Assembly (NCBI GenBank): GCA_003712165.1
Contig: RHLH01000001.1
Location: forward strand, 372,001-436,000
Length of the DNA: 64,000 nt
Direction of reading: 5' to 3'
Source of the DNA: Phycisphaera sp.
Lineage (GTDB): Bacteria; Planctomycetota; Phycisphaerae; Phycisphaerales; UBA1924
Numbering within the stretch: the stretch's first letter is position 1; each line of letters begins with the position of its first letter. The translations under genes and the position numbers were made by a program. Under the pieces are notes generated by a model. The model did no database searches, was not told the origin of the DNA, and worked only from the letters and a program-made list of their open reading frames with translations. This document shows positions 1-8,133 of this stretch, in pieces.

Positions 1-126
1 TACCTTGTCCGCAAGGCTGGCGTGGCGCCGGACCATGTACATGAATCCGCAGAGAGACTCGAGCACTTTGCGCCCGCACCGAGCGACGGTCCCGAGAAGG
101 ACCCGCACGGCAAGCCGATCCCCTAA
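1..126 (+). CDS. C-terminal end of an unidentified protein (cut by window edge)
   Basis: Frame 1 is open from the window edge to a TAA at 124-126 and gives 41 residues ending in HGKPIP. The segment is charged and proline-rich, as expected of a disordered tail. The next gene is convergent and ends 8 bases further on, which fits a real gene end here. Too little is present to name a family, and no catalytic motif or membrane segment is visible. It could also be a chance open frame. Confidence 0.4.
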   Translation, partial: YLVRKAGVAPDHVHESAERLEHFAPAPSDGPEKDPHGKPIP

Positions 127-133
127 CCGATAC

Positions 134-1609
134 TCAATCAAAGAGCAGCCGGGCGCGCCTCGTGATCCGGTCGGCTTTGTGCCGAATCCGCTTGAGCACC
201 TGCCCAGGCCGCGCCAGCATGTGCTTGAGCACGCCAAGCCTGCCGATCAGTGTTCGCGGATCGGGGTTCGTCGGTAGTTCCGCGAGCTTCGGGCACATCA
301 TGCGGACCAAGTCGGTGAGATAGCCGAACTCAAGCCTCGATTCTTCGCTCAGCGAGAGCAGCAGCGCATTAATGCGTCCAGAGTTGATGATCGCGAACCG
401 TTCGAGCGTGTGCGTGTCGTAGAGCTGCTCCTTGTCGCTCTGCCAACCAGCGGTGCGCTGCTCGGACTGGTACCGGTCGCGCCAATCCATATGCTCCTCC
501 GGGTGTTGGTTCACCCATTCAAGCCACCGCGTGAACCCGTCCGCAGCGACCGAACGCTTCGATTCAAGAAACACCCTGCACATCGACTCGGCCGCGAGCC
601 TCGGGTTCTCGGTCGAATCGAGGAACGTGCCCCGCCTGCCAGCCTTTGAGATGTCGAACGCCTGGCCGCCCGTGCAGAGGCCGGCCAGACTCTCGCGCAC
701 ACCCCGCAGGAACGGCAACGCATCTCCCTCGGAAAGCGCATCACCCGTGTGCTCGCGGAACAACTCACGCCTGCCCTCGATGACAGGGCCCGTCTCGATG
801 TACTTGTGCTCGATGCCAGCAAGCTCGCAGAGCTGAGCGGGCAAGATGCGGTCTGCGATCGGTGTCCGGTCGGCGAGCCACGTGAACGCCTTGACCTCGA
901 TCCCGGAGTTCACCGCTGCTGCGAGCACCACGCGCGAATCAATCCCCGCCGAGAGCCCAACCCAGAAGGGCTCGCCGAACTCAGCAAGACCCTTGCACGC
1001 CTGAGGCAGCACCTCGCTCAGTTCTTCCAGGATCGAAGACTCATCCCGGCCGGGCGTGATGTCGGGCACGAGCCGAACGGGGCGAACCTCGCCAGTCTTC
1101 GGGTCGAGCGCTTGGCTCGGCAGAAGCCTGTGCGCTCTCTCGATGCAGGACATCGGGGGCGGGTACCACGACATGCCCTGCTGATACGCGAGCTTTCCGT
1201 CGCGGTATGGCCTGCCTGTGATCTGCGAGAGCAGCGCCGGGCTCGACGACGCCCACCACCGTGATGCGTTGTCTTGACCGAAGTGGCACCCGAGGTACCC
1301 GCCCGCATCGAGCAACAGCGTCCGTTCCGAAACGAGCACCCACCGCCCGGTCCAGTCATGCTTGGCCTTTTCCAATTCGCCAGAACCGCTCGCCCTGATC
1401 TGCTCGGCGATCTGTGCGTGTTCCGGCACAACCGGCGCCCCGATTCCGACAAAGGCCCACCGGATACCGTTTCGGTCTGTCTCGAACTGCACCCGCAGAT
1501 CCCGGTCGTACGAGAACACGACAGAACCGAGTTCTGCCGAGCGCCACCCTTCATAGGTGACAAAGGAAGAGGGGCCAATCACAAACTGTCGCCTGTGCAC
1601 GCGGAGCAT
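134..1609 (-). CDS. Asparagine-synthase-like (PP-loop) protein
   Basis: A 491-residue protein. Residues about 218-232 hold GLSAGIDSRVVLAAA, a version of the SGGxDS pyrophosphate-binding loop of the asparagine synthase/ATP-PPase fold, which adenylates a carboxylate before amide transfer. The N-terminal 180 residues resemble the glutaminase half of AsnB, but residue 2 is Leu, so the catalytic Cys of class II glutamine amidotransferases is missing and glutamine hydrolysis is unlikely. Such stand-alone proteins often occur in polysaccharide or peptide-modification loci, but the neighbours here give no pathway. The C-terminus is Arg-rich. The fold is fairly certain; the substrate is unknown. Confidence 0.7.
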   Translation of the reverse strand: MLRVHRRQFVIGPSSFVTYEGWRSAELGSVVFSYDRDLRVQFETDRNGIRWAFVGIGAPVVPEHAQIAEQIRASGSGELEKAKHDWTGRWVLVSERTLLLDAGGYLGCHFGQDNASRWWASSSPALLSQITGRPYRDGKLAYQQGMSWYPPPMSCIERAHRLLPSQALDPKTGEVRPVRLVPDITPGRDESSILEELSEVLPQACKGLAEFGEPFWVGLSAGIDSRVVLAAAVNSGIEVKAFTWLADRTPIADRILPAQLCELAGIEHKYIETGPVIEGRRELFREHTGDALSEGDALPFLRGVRESLAGLCTGGQAFDISKAGRRGTFLDSTENPRLAAESMCRVFLESKRSVAADGFTRWLEWVNQHPEEHMDWRDRYQSEQRTAGWQSDKEQLYDTHTLERFAIINSGRINALLLSLSEESRLEFGYLTDLVRMMCPKLAELPTNPDPRTLIGRLGVLKHMLARPGQVLKRIRHKADRITRRARLLFD

Positions 1610-1702
1610 GCACTGTTATATACAACACATGTGCATGGTCTGCTCAGTTGTGTAATCAGATTCAATGCGCTCTGACCCGATGACGCACTGCGTGGCGGGA
1701 TG

Positions 1703-2938
1703 TCAGCATCCCGAATTGAAGTTGTCGATCCAAGCCGTGAAATCGGTCGGCGTGCACGACCCGTCGCCGTTCTGGTCGCACTGGGGGAGGCTGTTATTGA
1801 ACGCGTTGATCCACGCGGTGAAGTCGGTGGGGGTGAGCATCCCGTCGCCGTTGACGTCGGCGACGCAGTCGATGATCAGCGTTGCAACGAAACCAGTGAT
1901 CTCACCGTTGTAGAGCCCGCGCCCGGTGATAGTGCCATCGTCTGCGATCCCGAACGCGCCGTTCGATGTGCCGCCGGTCAGGTCCCAGTCCTCGTCGGTG
2001 GTGATGAGGTTCTCGAGCGCGTACGTCTGATTGCCGTCGTACAGAAACACGATCGACGTGACACTCGACATCGTCCCGACCACCCAGCCGCTCGCGTTGA
2101 CGCCGCGCGCGCCGCCCGTCGAGGTCCCCGCCAGTAGCGGCACCTCGACCATCCCGCCCGACTCGGTCCACACGAAGGGCCTCGCGTCCGCGCCGCTGTT
2201 GAGCGAACTCGAACCCGCGATCCTGCCGTCCGAGCTCACCGCGAACGCGATCGCGCTGTTGTGACCCAGCGCTGTAAGCGCACCGATGTCCGTCGCCGCG
2301 CTGTCGCCCGGGTCCAGGTAGAACCCGTTGGTGACCGCCGCGTTGTTCGGGTTCAGAGCCTGTCCAACGATTCGGCCCGCTCCGTTGATCGCGTACGCGG
2401 TCCGGAGCGCACCGCCGTTCGGCATCATCTGCGTGAGGACACTCCCAGAGACCTGCGTGAACACCGCAGCCTGTTCGAGGCTTCCGCCGTCAACCGATCC
2501 AACAGCGGTTCCGGCATTGTTCACTCCGAACGCTCTGCCAAGCGATTCGCCCGCTGGCAGCGGCAGCTGAGAAACAGCGCCCGAGGCATCCCACATGATC
2601 GGGAGCGGGCTTGAGCCGAAGAATGTCGTGGCACCGGTCCCGACTACGACGCCGCTGTCGTTGACGTCCTGCGCAAGGCTGAAGGGCCGCGATGGTGAGG
2701 TGAGCAAGGGCAACAGCACCGTACCCCCCGACTCGGCCCACCGGACTGCGTCCGAGTTGGATGTCCCCGTGACGAACGCGCCGCTCTCGGAGATGCCCTG
2801 CCCGGTGCTGTTCACCTGGCCGTCGATCGCCAGCGGCTGAATCTCGTACTCGGGCTGCGCATAAGCGCTGCTCATCCCGGCTGCAGCTACGAGAACCAAA
2901 ACGCGGGACGACACACGAACAGCAACCGGGTTTGCCAT
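1703..2938 (-). CDS. Secreted HAF-repeat protein with C-terminal dockerin-like calcium repeats
   Basis: A 411-residue secreted protein. The start at 2938 is chosen because AAGGAG lies 8 bases upstream and it opens directly into a signal peptide ending at AYAQ. The body is built from repeats around short 'G..V.G....' phrases such as AVGSVDGG and IVGQALNP, typical of HAF-repeat extracellular proteins that fold as beta-propeller-like blades. The last 50 residues carry two calcium-loop motifs, DVNGDGMLTPTDF and DQNGDGSCTPTDF, the dockerin type-I-like pair common in planctomycete exported proteins. It is probably surface-associated, with no enzymatic motif. An upstream in-frame ATG at 3010 lacks a ribosome binding site. 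Confidence 0.75.
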   Translation of the reverse strand: MANPVAVRVSSRVLVLVAAAGMSSAYAQPEYEIQPLAIDGQVNSTGQGISESGAFVTGTSNSDAVRWAESGGTVLLPLLTSPSRPFSLAQDVNDSGVVVGTGATTFFGSSPLPIMWDASGAVSQLPLPAGESLGRAFGVNNAGTAVGSVDGGSLEQAAVFTQVSGSVLTQMMPNGGALRTAYAINGAGRIVGQALNPNNAAVTNGFYLDPGDSAATDIGALTALGHNSAIAFAVSSDGRIAGSSSLNSGADARPFVWTESGGMVEVPLLAGTSTGGARGVNASGWVVGTMSSVTSIVFLYDGNQTYALENLITTDEDWDLTGGTSNGAFGIADDGTITGRGLYNGEITGFVATLIIDCVADVNGDGMLTPTDFTAWINAFNNSLPQCDQNGDGSCTPTDFTAWIDNFNSGC

Positions 2939-3043
2939 GGCACACTCCTTATGAAGACGGACCCGTGCGCCGACTGAGAGGTATGCCAGCAACACCGATC
3001 GCTTCACCAAGAACGTACCCGATATATGACGCGGCCAGCAATG

Positions 3044-3064
3044 AAAAAACCCGCGGATCGCGGG
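3044..3064 (-). terminator. Intrinsic terminator of tmRNA
   Basis: On the minus strand a perfect 6-bp stem CCCGCG/CGCGGG with a 3-base loop is followed at once by six T. It lies 15 bases past the tmRNA 3' end. Confidence 0.9.
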
Positions 3065-3078
3065 TAGTCTGAAATCAA

Positions 3079-3434
3079 TGGAGCCGGGGGGAATCGAACC
3101 CCCGTGCCGAAACGGCCGGTTCGGCGCTTCTACGCGTGTAGTCAGTGATTTAATCTCAACCCTCCGCCGGCCACTAACAGCCTACTTCGGGTCCAGTCCC
3201 CAGTTATAAATCTCGCCGCTTCACCCCTGGGAACACCAAGAGTCGGCCAGCCTGCTGTCATTGACCCGGACCGTAGCAGGCGTCCAGCCCGGGTCAGACT
3301 ACCTGTTTATCAGGCAGCCATGAGGTACTGCTCATCGGCAGATATTTGTGTTGCGTGGTTTTTACGAGGCCACCACGCCCCTCGACGCGCAACGCCGGAC
3401 CTGAAGCTCGCCCGGTCGAAACCACATCGGCCCC
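3079..3434 (-). ncRNA. ssrA: tmRNA (transfer-messenger RNA)
   Basis: tmRNA rescues stalled ribosomes by trans-translation. The 5' end GGGGCCG pairs perfectly (one G-U) over 7 bp with the 3' strand CGGCTCC before discriminator A, and both signature parts are present: GTGGTTTCGAC near the 5' end and the T-arm GGTTCGATTCCCC near the 3' end. CCA is not encoded. The tag frame runs from 3339 down to 3310: GCC GAT GAG CAG TAC CTC ATG GCT GCC TGA, i.e. ADEQYLMAA, giving (A)ADEQYLMAA on the tagged protein with the tmRNA-borne alanine. The length of about 356 bases is normal for a one-piece tmRNA. Confidence 0.95.
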
Positions 3435-3476
3435 AACTTGTCAAAAAGGCAGCCAGAAGGCCTGCTCAGTCCAGTA

Positions 3477-3505
3477 AGTATACACCCTGCGGCATAGCGC
3501 GGCCA
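3477..3505 (-). promoter_or_regulatory. ssrA: Possible tmRNA promoter
   Basis: TATACT on the minus strand at 3482-3477 is a good -10 hexamer. A weak -35 (TGGCCG) lies 17 bases upstream. Transcription would begin about 35 bases before the mature 5' end, leaving a leader to be trimmed by RNase P. Confidence 0.35.
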
Positions 3506-3584
3506 TGAATGAATGAGCGTGAAGATAAGCTGCTAAGTTGTGCCTTTCATAGGGATTTTGTGAACGTTGGAAGTGAGGTGCGGT

Positions 3585-4235
3585 GTGCGAAAAAAGTGTT
3601 GCTTTGTAGTCTTGATTGCGACTGTCTTGTCAGTTGTTGGATGTGCTTCTGAAAGACACTACGCGAATACAAAAGAAGGCACGCTCGAAGGCGAGCTCAT
3701 CGTGAAGTGGTACAAACCGAATCACTTTATTTTCATTCCGAGTGAAACGGATCCTCTCACCTTTACGCGAGCAAACGGCGATATTATCCGGCCGGGGCCG
3801 ATGTATACCGACGGCGGCTCGATACCTCGAGTGTTCTGGTCGATCCCTGGGTATTCTCCATGGGGATACGCGCCGGCATACATCATCCACGATTGGATCT
3901 TCTCGGTTCACCAGTGCAATCAGCCGAGCCTTGATTACACAAATCCTGATCAGCAGACCACCTATGATGTCTTTGATGCGGCGCAAGCTATGTCTGAGGT
4001 TCTCAAAACAATGCGTGAGCAGGATCCCAATGTTGAGATTACAAAGCTAGTGCTCTTCACCATCGATCGCGCAGTCCGTACATCGCGTGCCCAAGCCGCT
4101 TGGAATGGAGAGTGTGAAGATACGGACTTGAAGCGTCTCTTCTTGGACGACTATGACGCATTCATTGAGAAATATGAAGACCAGGAAGTACTTGAGTTTG
4201 TGATCTCCTGGCCAGAGCAAGCTCCGGATGGGTAA
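3585..4235 (+). CDS. DUF1353-like lipoprotein
   Basis: About 216 residues from a GTG at 3585, chosen because GAGG lies 6 bases upstream and the product then opens with RKK, a short hydrophobic stretch and the lipobox SVVGC. A TTG at 3567 would add six residues. The core has TDGGSIPRVFWSIPG and, further on, AYIIHDWIF, the paired motifs of the DUF1353 family, whose members often occur in phages and whose biochemical role is unsettled. It is probably anchored by lipid modification of Cys20. Base composition is clearly lower in GC than either neighbour, hinting at acquisition. No phage genes accompany it. Confidence 0.7.
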   Translation: MRKKCCFVVLIATVLSVVGCASERHYANTKEGTLEGELIVKWYKPNHFIFIPSETDPLTFTRANGDIIRPGPMYTDGGSIPRVFWSIPGYSPWGYAPAYIIHDWIFSVHQCNQPSLDYTNPDQQTTYDVFDAAQAMSEVLKTMREQDPNVEITKLVLFTIDRAVRTSRAQAAWNGECEDTDLKRLFLDDYDAFIEKYEDQEVLEFVISWPEQAPDG

Positions 4236-4237
4236 TA

Positions 4238-4269
4238 CAAAGCGGGCGGACCCAGATGAGCCCGCCCGC
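4238..4269 (-). terminator. Terminator after mscS, shared by convergent genes
   Basis: A 9-bp stem (GCGGGCGGG / TCCGCCCGC on the minus strand, last pair G-U) with a 10-base loop is followed by TTTGTATT. It sits between the convergent lipoprotein gene and mscS, so the hairpin may also act on the plus strand, where the T-run is missing. Confidence 0.75.
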
Positions 4270-4301
4270 GCGACAAGAAACGAGTGTGTTGAGTAAGAGA
4301 G

Positions 4302-5258
4302 TCAGTCGCGGTTCACTGCGCCGTCGATGTGGACATCCATCTGCGGGAACGGGATCCCGATGCCGGCCTCGTCAAGGTCGTACTTGACCTGACGCGTCAG
4401 CTTCTCGCGGACGGCCCAGTAATCCGCCGTCGCGGCCCAGACCCTGACGGACCAATCGATCGACGAGCCACCAAGTTCGCTCAGGTAAATTACCGGCTCC
4501 GGATCACCGAGCACGCCCTCGATCTTCTTTGCAGCGCCCATGAGCACCTCGCGCGTTTTGTCGAGGTCGGCGCTGTAGTCGGTACCGACGGCAACGTCGA
4601 CGCGGCGGGTGTCGTGGTGGGTGATGTTCTCGATCGTCCCGCCGTAGATATCACCGTTAGGCACGATGATCTTGCGGTTGTCGGGCGTCGTGAAGACAGT
4701 CGTAAAGAGCTCGATTGCCTCGACCTTGGCGGTCACGCCGCCAGCGCTGACGACATCACCGATCTTGAACGGGCGGAAGATCAGCAGCATGATGCCCGCG
4801 GCGAAGTTGCCAAGAAGACCAGACATCGCCATGCCGACCGCGAAGCCGGCAGCCGCAATCACGGCCGCGAAGCTTGTGGTGTCAATCCCGAATGTGCTCA
4901 GGACGGCAAGACCACCCAGAACCATGATGGCGTACTTGCCCATGTTCCCGAAGAACCGCGCGAGCGTCTCATCGACATTGCTCTTGCGGCAGATTCTGGT
5001 GATCATCCCTCCGACCCATTTGGAGATGATGAGCACCGCGATGATCAGAATGATCGCCTTGACCGTCGGCAAGCCGTAGTCGGTCCAGAGTGTCATCATC
5101 TCATCGCTCGATACACCGTCTGTGAGATTCAACGATGACCCGGCAGCTTCACCACCCTCAGCACCCTCGACAGCCGCCGCGGCGTCGTCGGCTGCTTCGG
5201 TGACCTGCGTTTCAACGTTGCCGCCCTCTGGGCTGGCTTCCTGTAGCATCCACAACAT
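4302..5258 (-). CDS. mscS: Small-conductance mechanosensitive channel (MscS family)
   Basis: A 318-residue inner-membrane protein. An unusual acidic, alanine-rich N-terminal segment of about 50 residues precedes three membrane helices (about 65-85, 102-122, 130-158); the last, rich in Gly and Ala, is the pore helix. The soluble beta domain follows, with TPDNRKIIVPNGDIYGG and NITHHDTRRVDVAVG, both typical of MscS. The channel opens under membrane tension to release solutes on osmotic downshock. The gene stands alone between a convergent lipoprotein gene and divergent ispD. GAAGGG precedes the ATG at 5258; an ATG three codons in is an alternative. Confidence 0.9.
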   Translation of the reverse strand: MLWMLQEASPEGGNVETQVTEAADDAAAAVEGAEGGEAAGSSLNLTDGVSSDEMMTLWTDYGLPTVKAIILIIAVLIISKWVGGMITRICRKSNVDETLARFFGNMGKYAIMVLGGLAVLSTFGIDTTSFAAVIAAAGFAVGMAMSGLLGNFAAGIMLLIFRPFKIGDVVSAGGVTAKVEAIELFTTVFTTPDNRKIIVPNGDIYGGTIENITHHDTRRVDVAVGTDYSADLDKTREVLMGAAKKIEGVLGDPEPVIYLSELGGSSIDWSVRVWAATADYWAVREKLTRQVKYDLDEAGIGIPFPQMDVHIDGAVNRD

Positions 5259-5381
5259 GCTCTATTTCCCTTCTTGAAAGACTGTTGATGGACTGGAGGG
5301 TAGGGTGAAATCAGTAAGAAGTAACGTTGTTTCTCCTTGCTTTCAGCACCGCATACAATCCCTGATTACGGGGTACTTCTC

Positions 5382-6173
5382 TTGACTATCTGTGTCATCA
5401 TCCCAGCCGCAGGCCACTCCTCACGCTATCTCGCCTCCGGTGCAACGAGGCACAAGCTCGACGAGGACCTCGGCGGCCGGGAAGTCATCATGCGGTCCAT
5501 CGAGCTCTTCGCGAATAGGGACGACGTTGCCTCCATCGTCGTCGCAGGGCCCAACAACGACGAGGATCTCGACGCATTCCGCGAGCGCTACGGCCCCAAG
5601 CTCGGGTTCCTCGGCGCCAAACTCTGCAAGGGGGGCAAGGACCACCGCTACGAATCCGTCCAGGCCGCCCTCGAGCACGTCCCGGAAGATGCCACACACG
5701 TTGCCGTTCACGACGCGGCCCGTCCCTGCGCTTCCGAGCGCCTGATCGACAGGCTCTTCGAAGCCGCCCAGCGATTCGACGCGGTCGTGCCGGGAGTACA
5801 GGTGGGGGACACACTCAAGCGTATCGAAGAAGCGCCCGATGCTGCCGACGAGGACCCGCTGGACGCCATCCTCGGCGAGGGCGGCAAGTCCAACGCGTCA
5901 TTCTCACGCGTGACGGGCGGGGTCAACCGCGAACAACTCGTCGCCGTCCAGACGCCTCAGGTGTTCACCCGTGAACTGCTTGTCCGCGCCTACGGCCAGC
6001 CCGATCTCGCAAGCACCGACGACGCGGGCCTTATTGAGAAGCTGGGCGAGCCAGTCATGGTCATCGAGGGCGAGCGGCGCAACCTCAAGATCACAACCGC
6101 CGAGGATCTCGATCTCGCCAGGCGCTTCTTCGGATCGGGTGACAGGGGCAGAGAATCTCACAAACGCTTCTAG
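5382..6173 (+). CDS. ispD: 2-C-methyl-D-erythritol 4-phosphate cytidylyltransferase
   Basis: IspD transfers CMP from CTP to methylerythritol phosphate in the MEP isoprenoid pathway. The start TTG at 5382 opens into TICVIIPAAGHSSRYLASG, the nucleotide-binding loop, with GGGG 8 bases upstream; a TTG at 5337 would add 15 residues with no family counterpart. VAVHDAARPC and AVQTPQVF are the other signatures, and STDDAGLIE carries the metal-binding Asp region. At about 263 residues it is longer than the usual 230, because some 25-30 extra residues lie between GDTLKRIEE and the AVQTPQ motif, plus a short basic tail. Cytosolic. Confidence 0.88.
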   Translation: MTICVIIPAAGHSSRYLASGATRHKLDEDLGGREVIMRSIELFANRDDVASIVVAGPNNDEDLDAFRERYGPKLGFLGAKLCKGGKDHRYESVQAALEHVPEDATHVAVHDAARPCASERLIDRLFEAAQRFDAVVPGVQVGDTLKRIEEAPDAADEDPLDAILGEGGKSNASFSRVTGGVNREQLVAVQTPQVFTRELLVRAYGQPDLASTDDAGLIEKLGEPVMVIEGERRNLKITTAEDLDLARRFFGSGDRGRESHKRF

Positions 6174-6279
6174 TCGCTTGGCACGCAACGACCTACGATC
6201 CGGGCTCATCGCCCGCTGGCCGACGCCAGCTGGGTGTGCTGGCCAGCGCCAAAGCCCGGCGCCATGCGGAGATCACGGA

Positions 6280-6720
6280 ATGTCCCACGTCGGTGTGCAC
6301 TGCATCATGGAGATCTACGGCTGCCCGCACGAGATCCTCGACGACCACGCCTTTATCCAGAGCGCCCTCAAGGACGCCGCCAATAGAGCCGGCGCGACCT
6401 GGCTGGGCGAGGCCTCGCACCGCTTCGAGCCCCAGGGCGTCACGGCGCTCGGCCTGCTCGCCGAGAGCCACATCACGGTGCACACCTGGCCCGAGGTGGG
6501 CTACGCAGCTGCGGACTGTTTCACCTGCGGCGACCACACCATCGCCGAGGAAGCCTGCCGCCATCTCGCCCGAGCGCTCAAAGCCAACCGGAGCGAACTG
6601 GTGCGCATCCCAAGAGCACTGGGCCTGACACCCAGCGAGGTCAGAGACGTCGATCCCGCCGAGGCTCACATGTGCACGCACACCGTCGAGGTCGAAGACT
6701 TCGTCATCGGCAGCGCGTAA
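6280..6720 (+). CDS. speD: S-adenosylmethionine decarboxylase proenzyme
   Basis: SpeD makes decarboxylated AdoMet, the aminopropyl donor for spermidine. The 146-residue product holds ESHITVHTWPE; autocleavage before Ser63 makes the pyruvoyl group, with His68 and Cys83 in the positions known from the short bacterial class (Thermotoga type, 1B). The ATG at 6280 has GGAG 8 bases upstream. The protein is a little longer than usual, with an Asp/Glu-rich tail ending VEDFVIGSA. No spermidine synthase gene is adjacent. A terminator follows. Confidence 0.93.
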   Translation: MSHVGVHCIMEIYGCPHEILDDHAFIQSALKDAANRAGATWLGEASHRFEPQGVTALGLLAESHITVHTWPEVGYAAADCFTCGDHTIAEEACRHLARALKANRSELVRIPRALGLTPSEVRDVDPAEAHMCTHTVEVEDFVIGSA

Positions 6721-6748
6721 GGCGAAACGGACACGGGTTCAGTGCATT

Positions 6749-6780
6749 CCCCGCGGTCTATCGATCGCGGGGTCTCATCT
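6749..6780 (+). terminator. Probable terminator after speD
   Basis: CCCCGCG and CGCGGGG form a perfect 7-bp stem around a 10-base loop, followed by the T-rich stretch TCTCATCTT. It lies 28 bases past the speD stop and before the convergent lexA end. Confidence 0.65.
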
Positions 6781-6898
6781 TGGATTGAGACTGTTCGCAA
6801 CTCTGTACATAGAGAAGGCGGAGACTCCGCTCCGCCGATCTCTCGACACGTCATGTGTGACCCACAGCGGCTGCATGCCGCCGCGATTGGAATTCGGA

Positions 6899-7513
6899 TC
6901 AGTACTGTCTGACCACGCCGCGGACGATGCCCTGGATGGTGCAGAACTTCACGCGGATCGGGTCGAAGTCCGGGTTGGCGGGCTGGAGGCGGATGTGGTC
7001 GTCTTCCTTGAAGAAGGTCTTGAGCGTGGTGGACCCGTCGGGGAGCAGCGCGACGACCTTGTCGCCGTCACGAGCGACCTCGGTGCGTTCGACGAGCACG
7101 AAGTCGCCGTTGAGAATGCCCTCGTCCTTCATGGACTCGCCGTCGACCTTGAGCGCGAACGTGGAGTCAGACTTCTCGCCCGTGGCGCCGACGACCTCGC
7201 CCAGATCGACCTCGTCCTGACCGGCGACGCGCTCGATCGGGTAACCCGCAGCGATCTTGCCGACCAGCGGGAACTTCAGCGGGCGAGACTCATCAGGGAC
7301 GCTGATGCCGTCAGCGATCGATAAAGAGCGTGCCTTGTTCGGCTCGCGCGTGAGCGCGCCTTTTTGAATCAGCGCCTCGACGTGCTCGAACACGGTGACC
7401 TTGCTGACGCCGATCTCGTCGGCCAGTTCCTGCATCGTCGGCGAATAGCCATGACGGACCCGCCAGTCGCGGATGAGCTTGAGAATGCGGAGCTGTTTCG
7501 GCGTGAGGTTCAT
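6899..7513 (-). CDS. lexA: LexA repressor (SOS regulator, S24 self-cleaving)
   Basis: LexA represses DNA-damage genes until RecA filaments trigger self-cleavage. The 204-residue product has an N-terminal winged helix (residues 1-65, with SPTMQELADEIGVSKVTVFEHV as the helix-turn-helix region), the Ala89-Gly90 cleavage site in KIAAGYPIE, catalytic Ser127 in DGESMKD and Lys165 in STTLKTFF. The ATG at 7513 is chosen because AAGGA lies 8 bases upstream; an upstream start at 7570 would add a basic tail not seen in the family. It follows dprA on the same strand but is separated from it by a long non-coding stretch. Its operator sequence is not recognisable to me. Confidence 0.95.
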   Translation of the reverse strand: MNLTPKQLRILKLIRDWRVRHGYSPTMQELADEIGVSKVTVFEHVEALIQKGALTREPNKARSLSIADGISVPDESRPLKFPLVGKIAAGYPIERVAGQDEVDLGEVVGATGEKSDSTFALKVDGESMKDEGILNGDFVLVERTEVARDGDKVVALLPDGSTTLKTFFKEDDHIRLQPANPDFDPIRVKFCTIQGIVRGVVRQY

Positions 7514-8133
7514 GGATAGGTTCCTTCTTCTGATCTGGTTCGCTCTCGCGAATCTCCAAACCCCCGACATGCGTCGAAGGTCCCCCTCTTCTGAGACTGT
7601 CAGATCCCGTATCTCCCAGACGCGATGCCTGCATCACCAACTTTTCTGAGAGAGCCCGGACTGATACCAATTCTATATCGAACAAAGCCCTTGTAAATAG
7701 TGTTGTTGGAATCGTTCTCACTTTCCCGGTTCCCGAGCCGGTCGGTACAAGAACTTTCCCGAACGAACCCCCCGGTCCCAGGCAGACTAGAGGCTCGGAA
7801 ATCGATTGATCGCTCGGCTCCTCGCTCTGGAGCCGCCCCTTCAGCCATCCCACAAAAAGGTGGGCCAACCGATTCCGAAAGTCGGTCTTTGGCAGCCGAC
7901 CGCCAACCGACTCTCCGTTCGGGTGACAGCATAACAAAGTGTTGTTTCGATATGTTCTTTCTTCCATCATGTGGACAACTTCGTCCCACACACCGAACGA
8001 GAACCAACTTTTACCATGCTACCACCCGAATATCCATTCCGCAAGCGCACCGAATTCCACACGACGGTTCGAAGCCTCAAGTATGGGTTTTTATCGGTCG
8101 GCAAAGGAAGTTATCGGACGATCTGCGCAAGAA
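7514..8133. other. 620-base non-coding stretch between dprA and lexA with several hairpins
   Basis: No credible gene is present; the long frames here are shadows or have unlikely composition. GC is lower than in the flanking genes. Three hairpins lie close together: GGCTCC/GGAGCC (around 7817-7835), CCCAC/GTGGG (7850-7865) and a longer interrupted stem GCCAACCGA...TCGG..TTGGC (around 7864-7893). They could belong to a structured RNA or to a long lexA leader read on the minus strand. I checked for the conserved cores of RNase P RNA and SRP RNA and did not find them. Confidence 0.4.

Noticed and set aside
3079-3600. Possible mobile element integrated at tmRNA, suggested by the low-GC lipoprotein gene
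   Set aside because: Integration uses the tmRNA 3' end, which lies on the far side near 3079 and is followed by its own terminator. No integrase or repeated tmRNA end was found.
7311-7991. Minus-strand frame of 226 residues over the lexA leader
   Set aside because: It overlaps the start of lexA in another frame and has no recognisable domain; hairpins in the same stretch argue for non-coding DNA.
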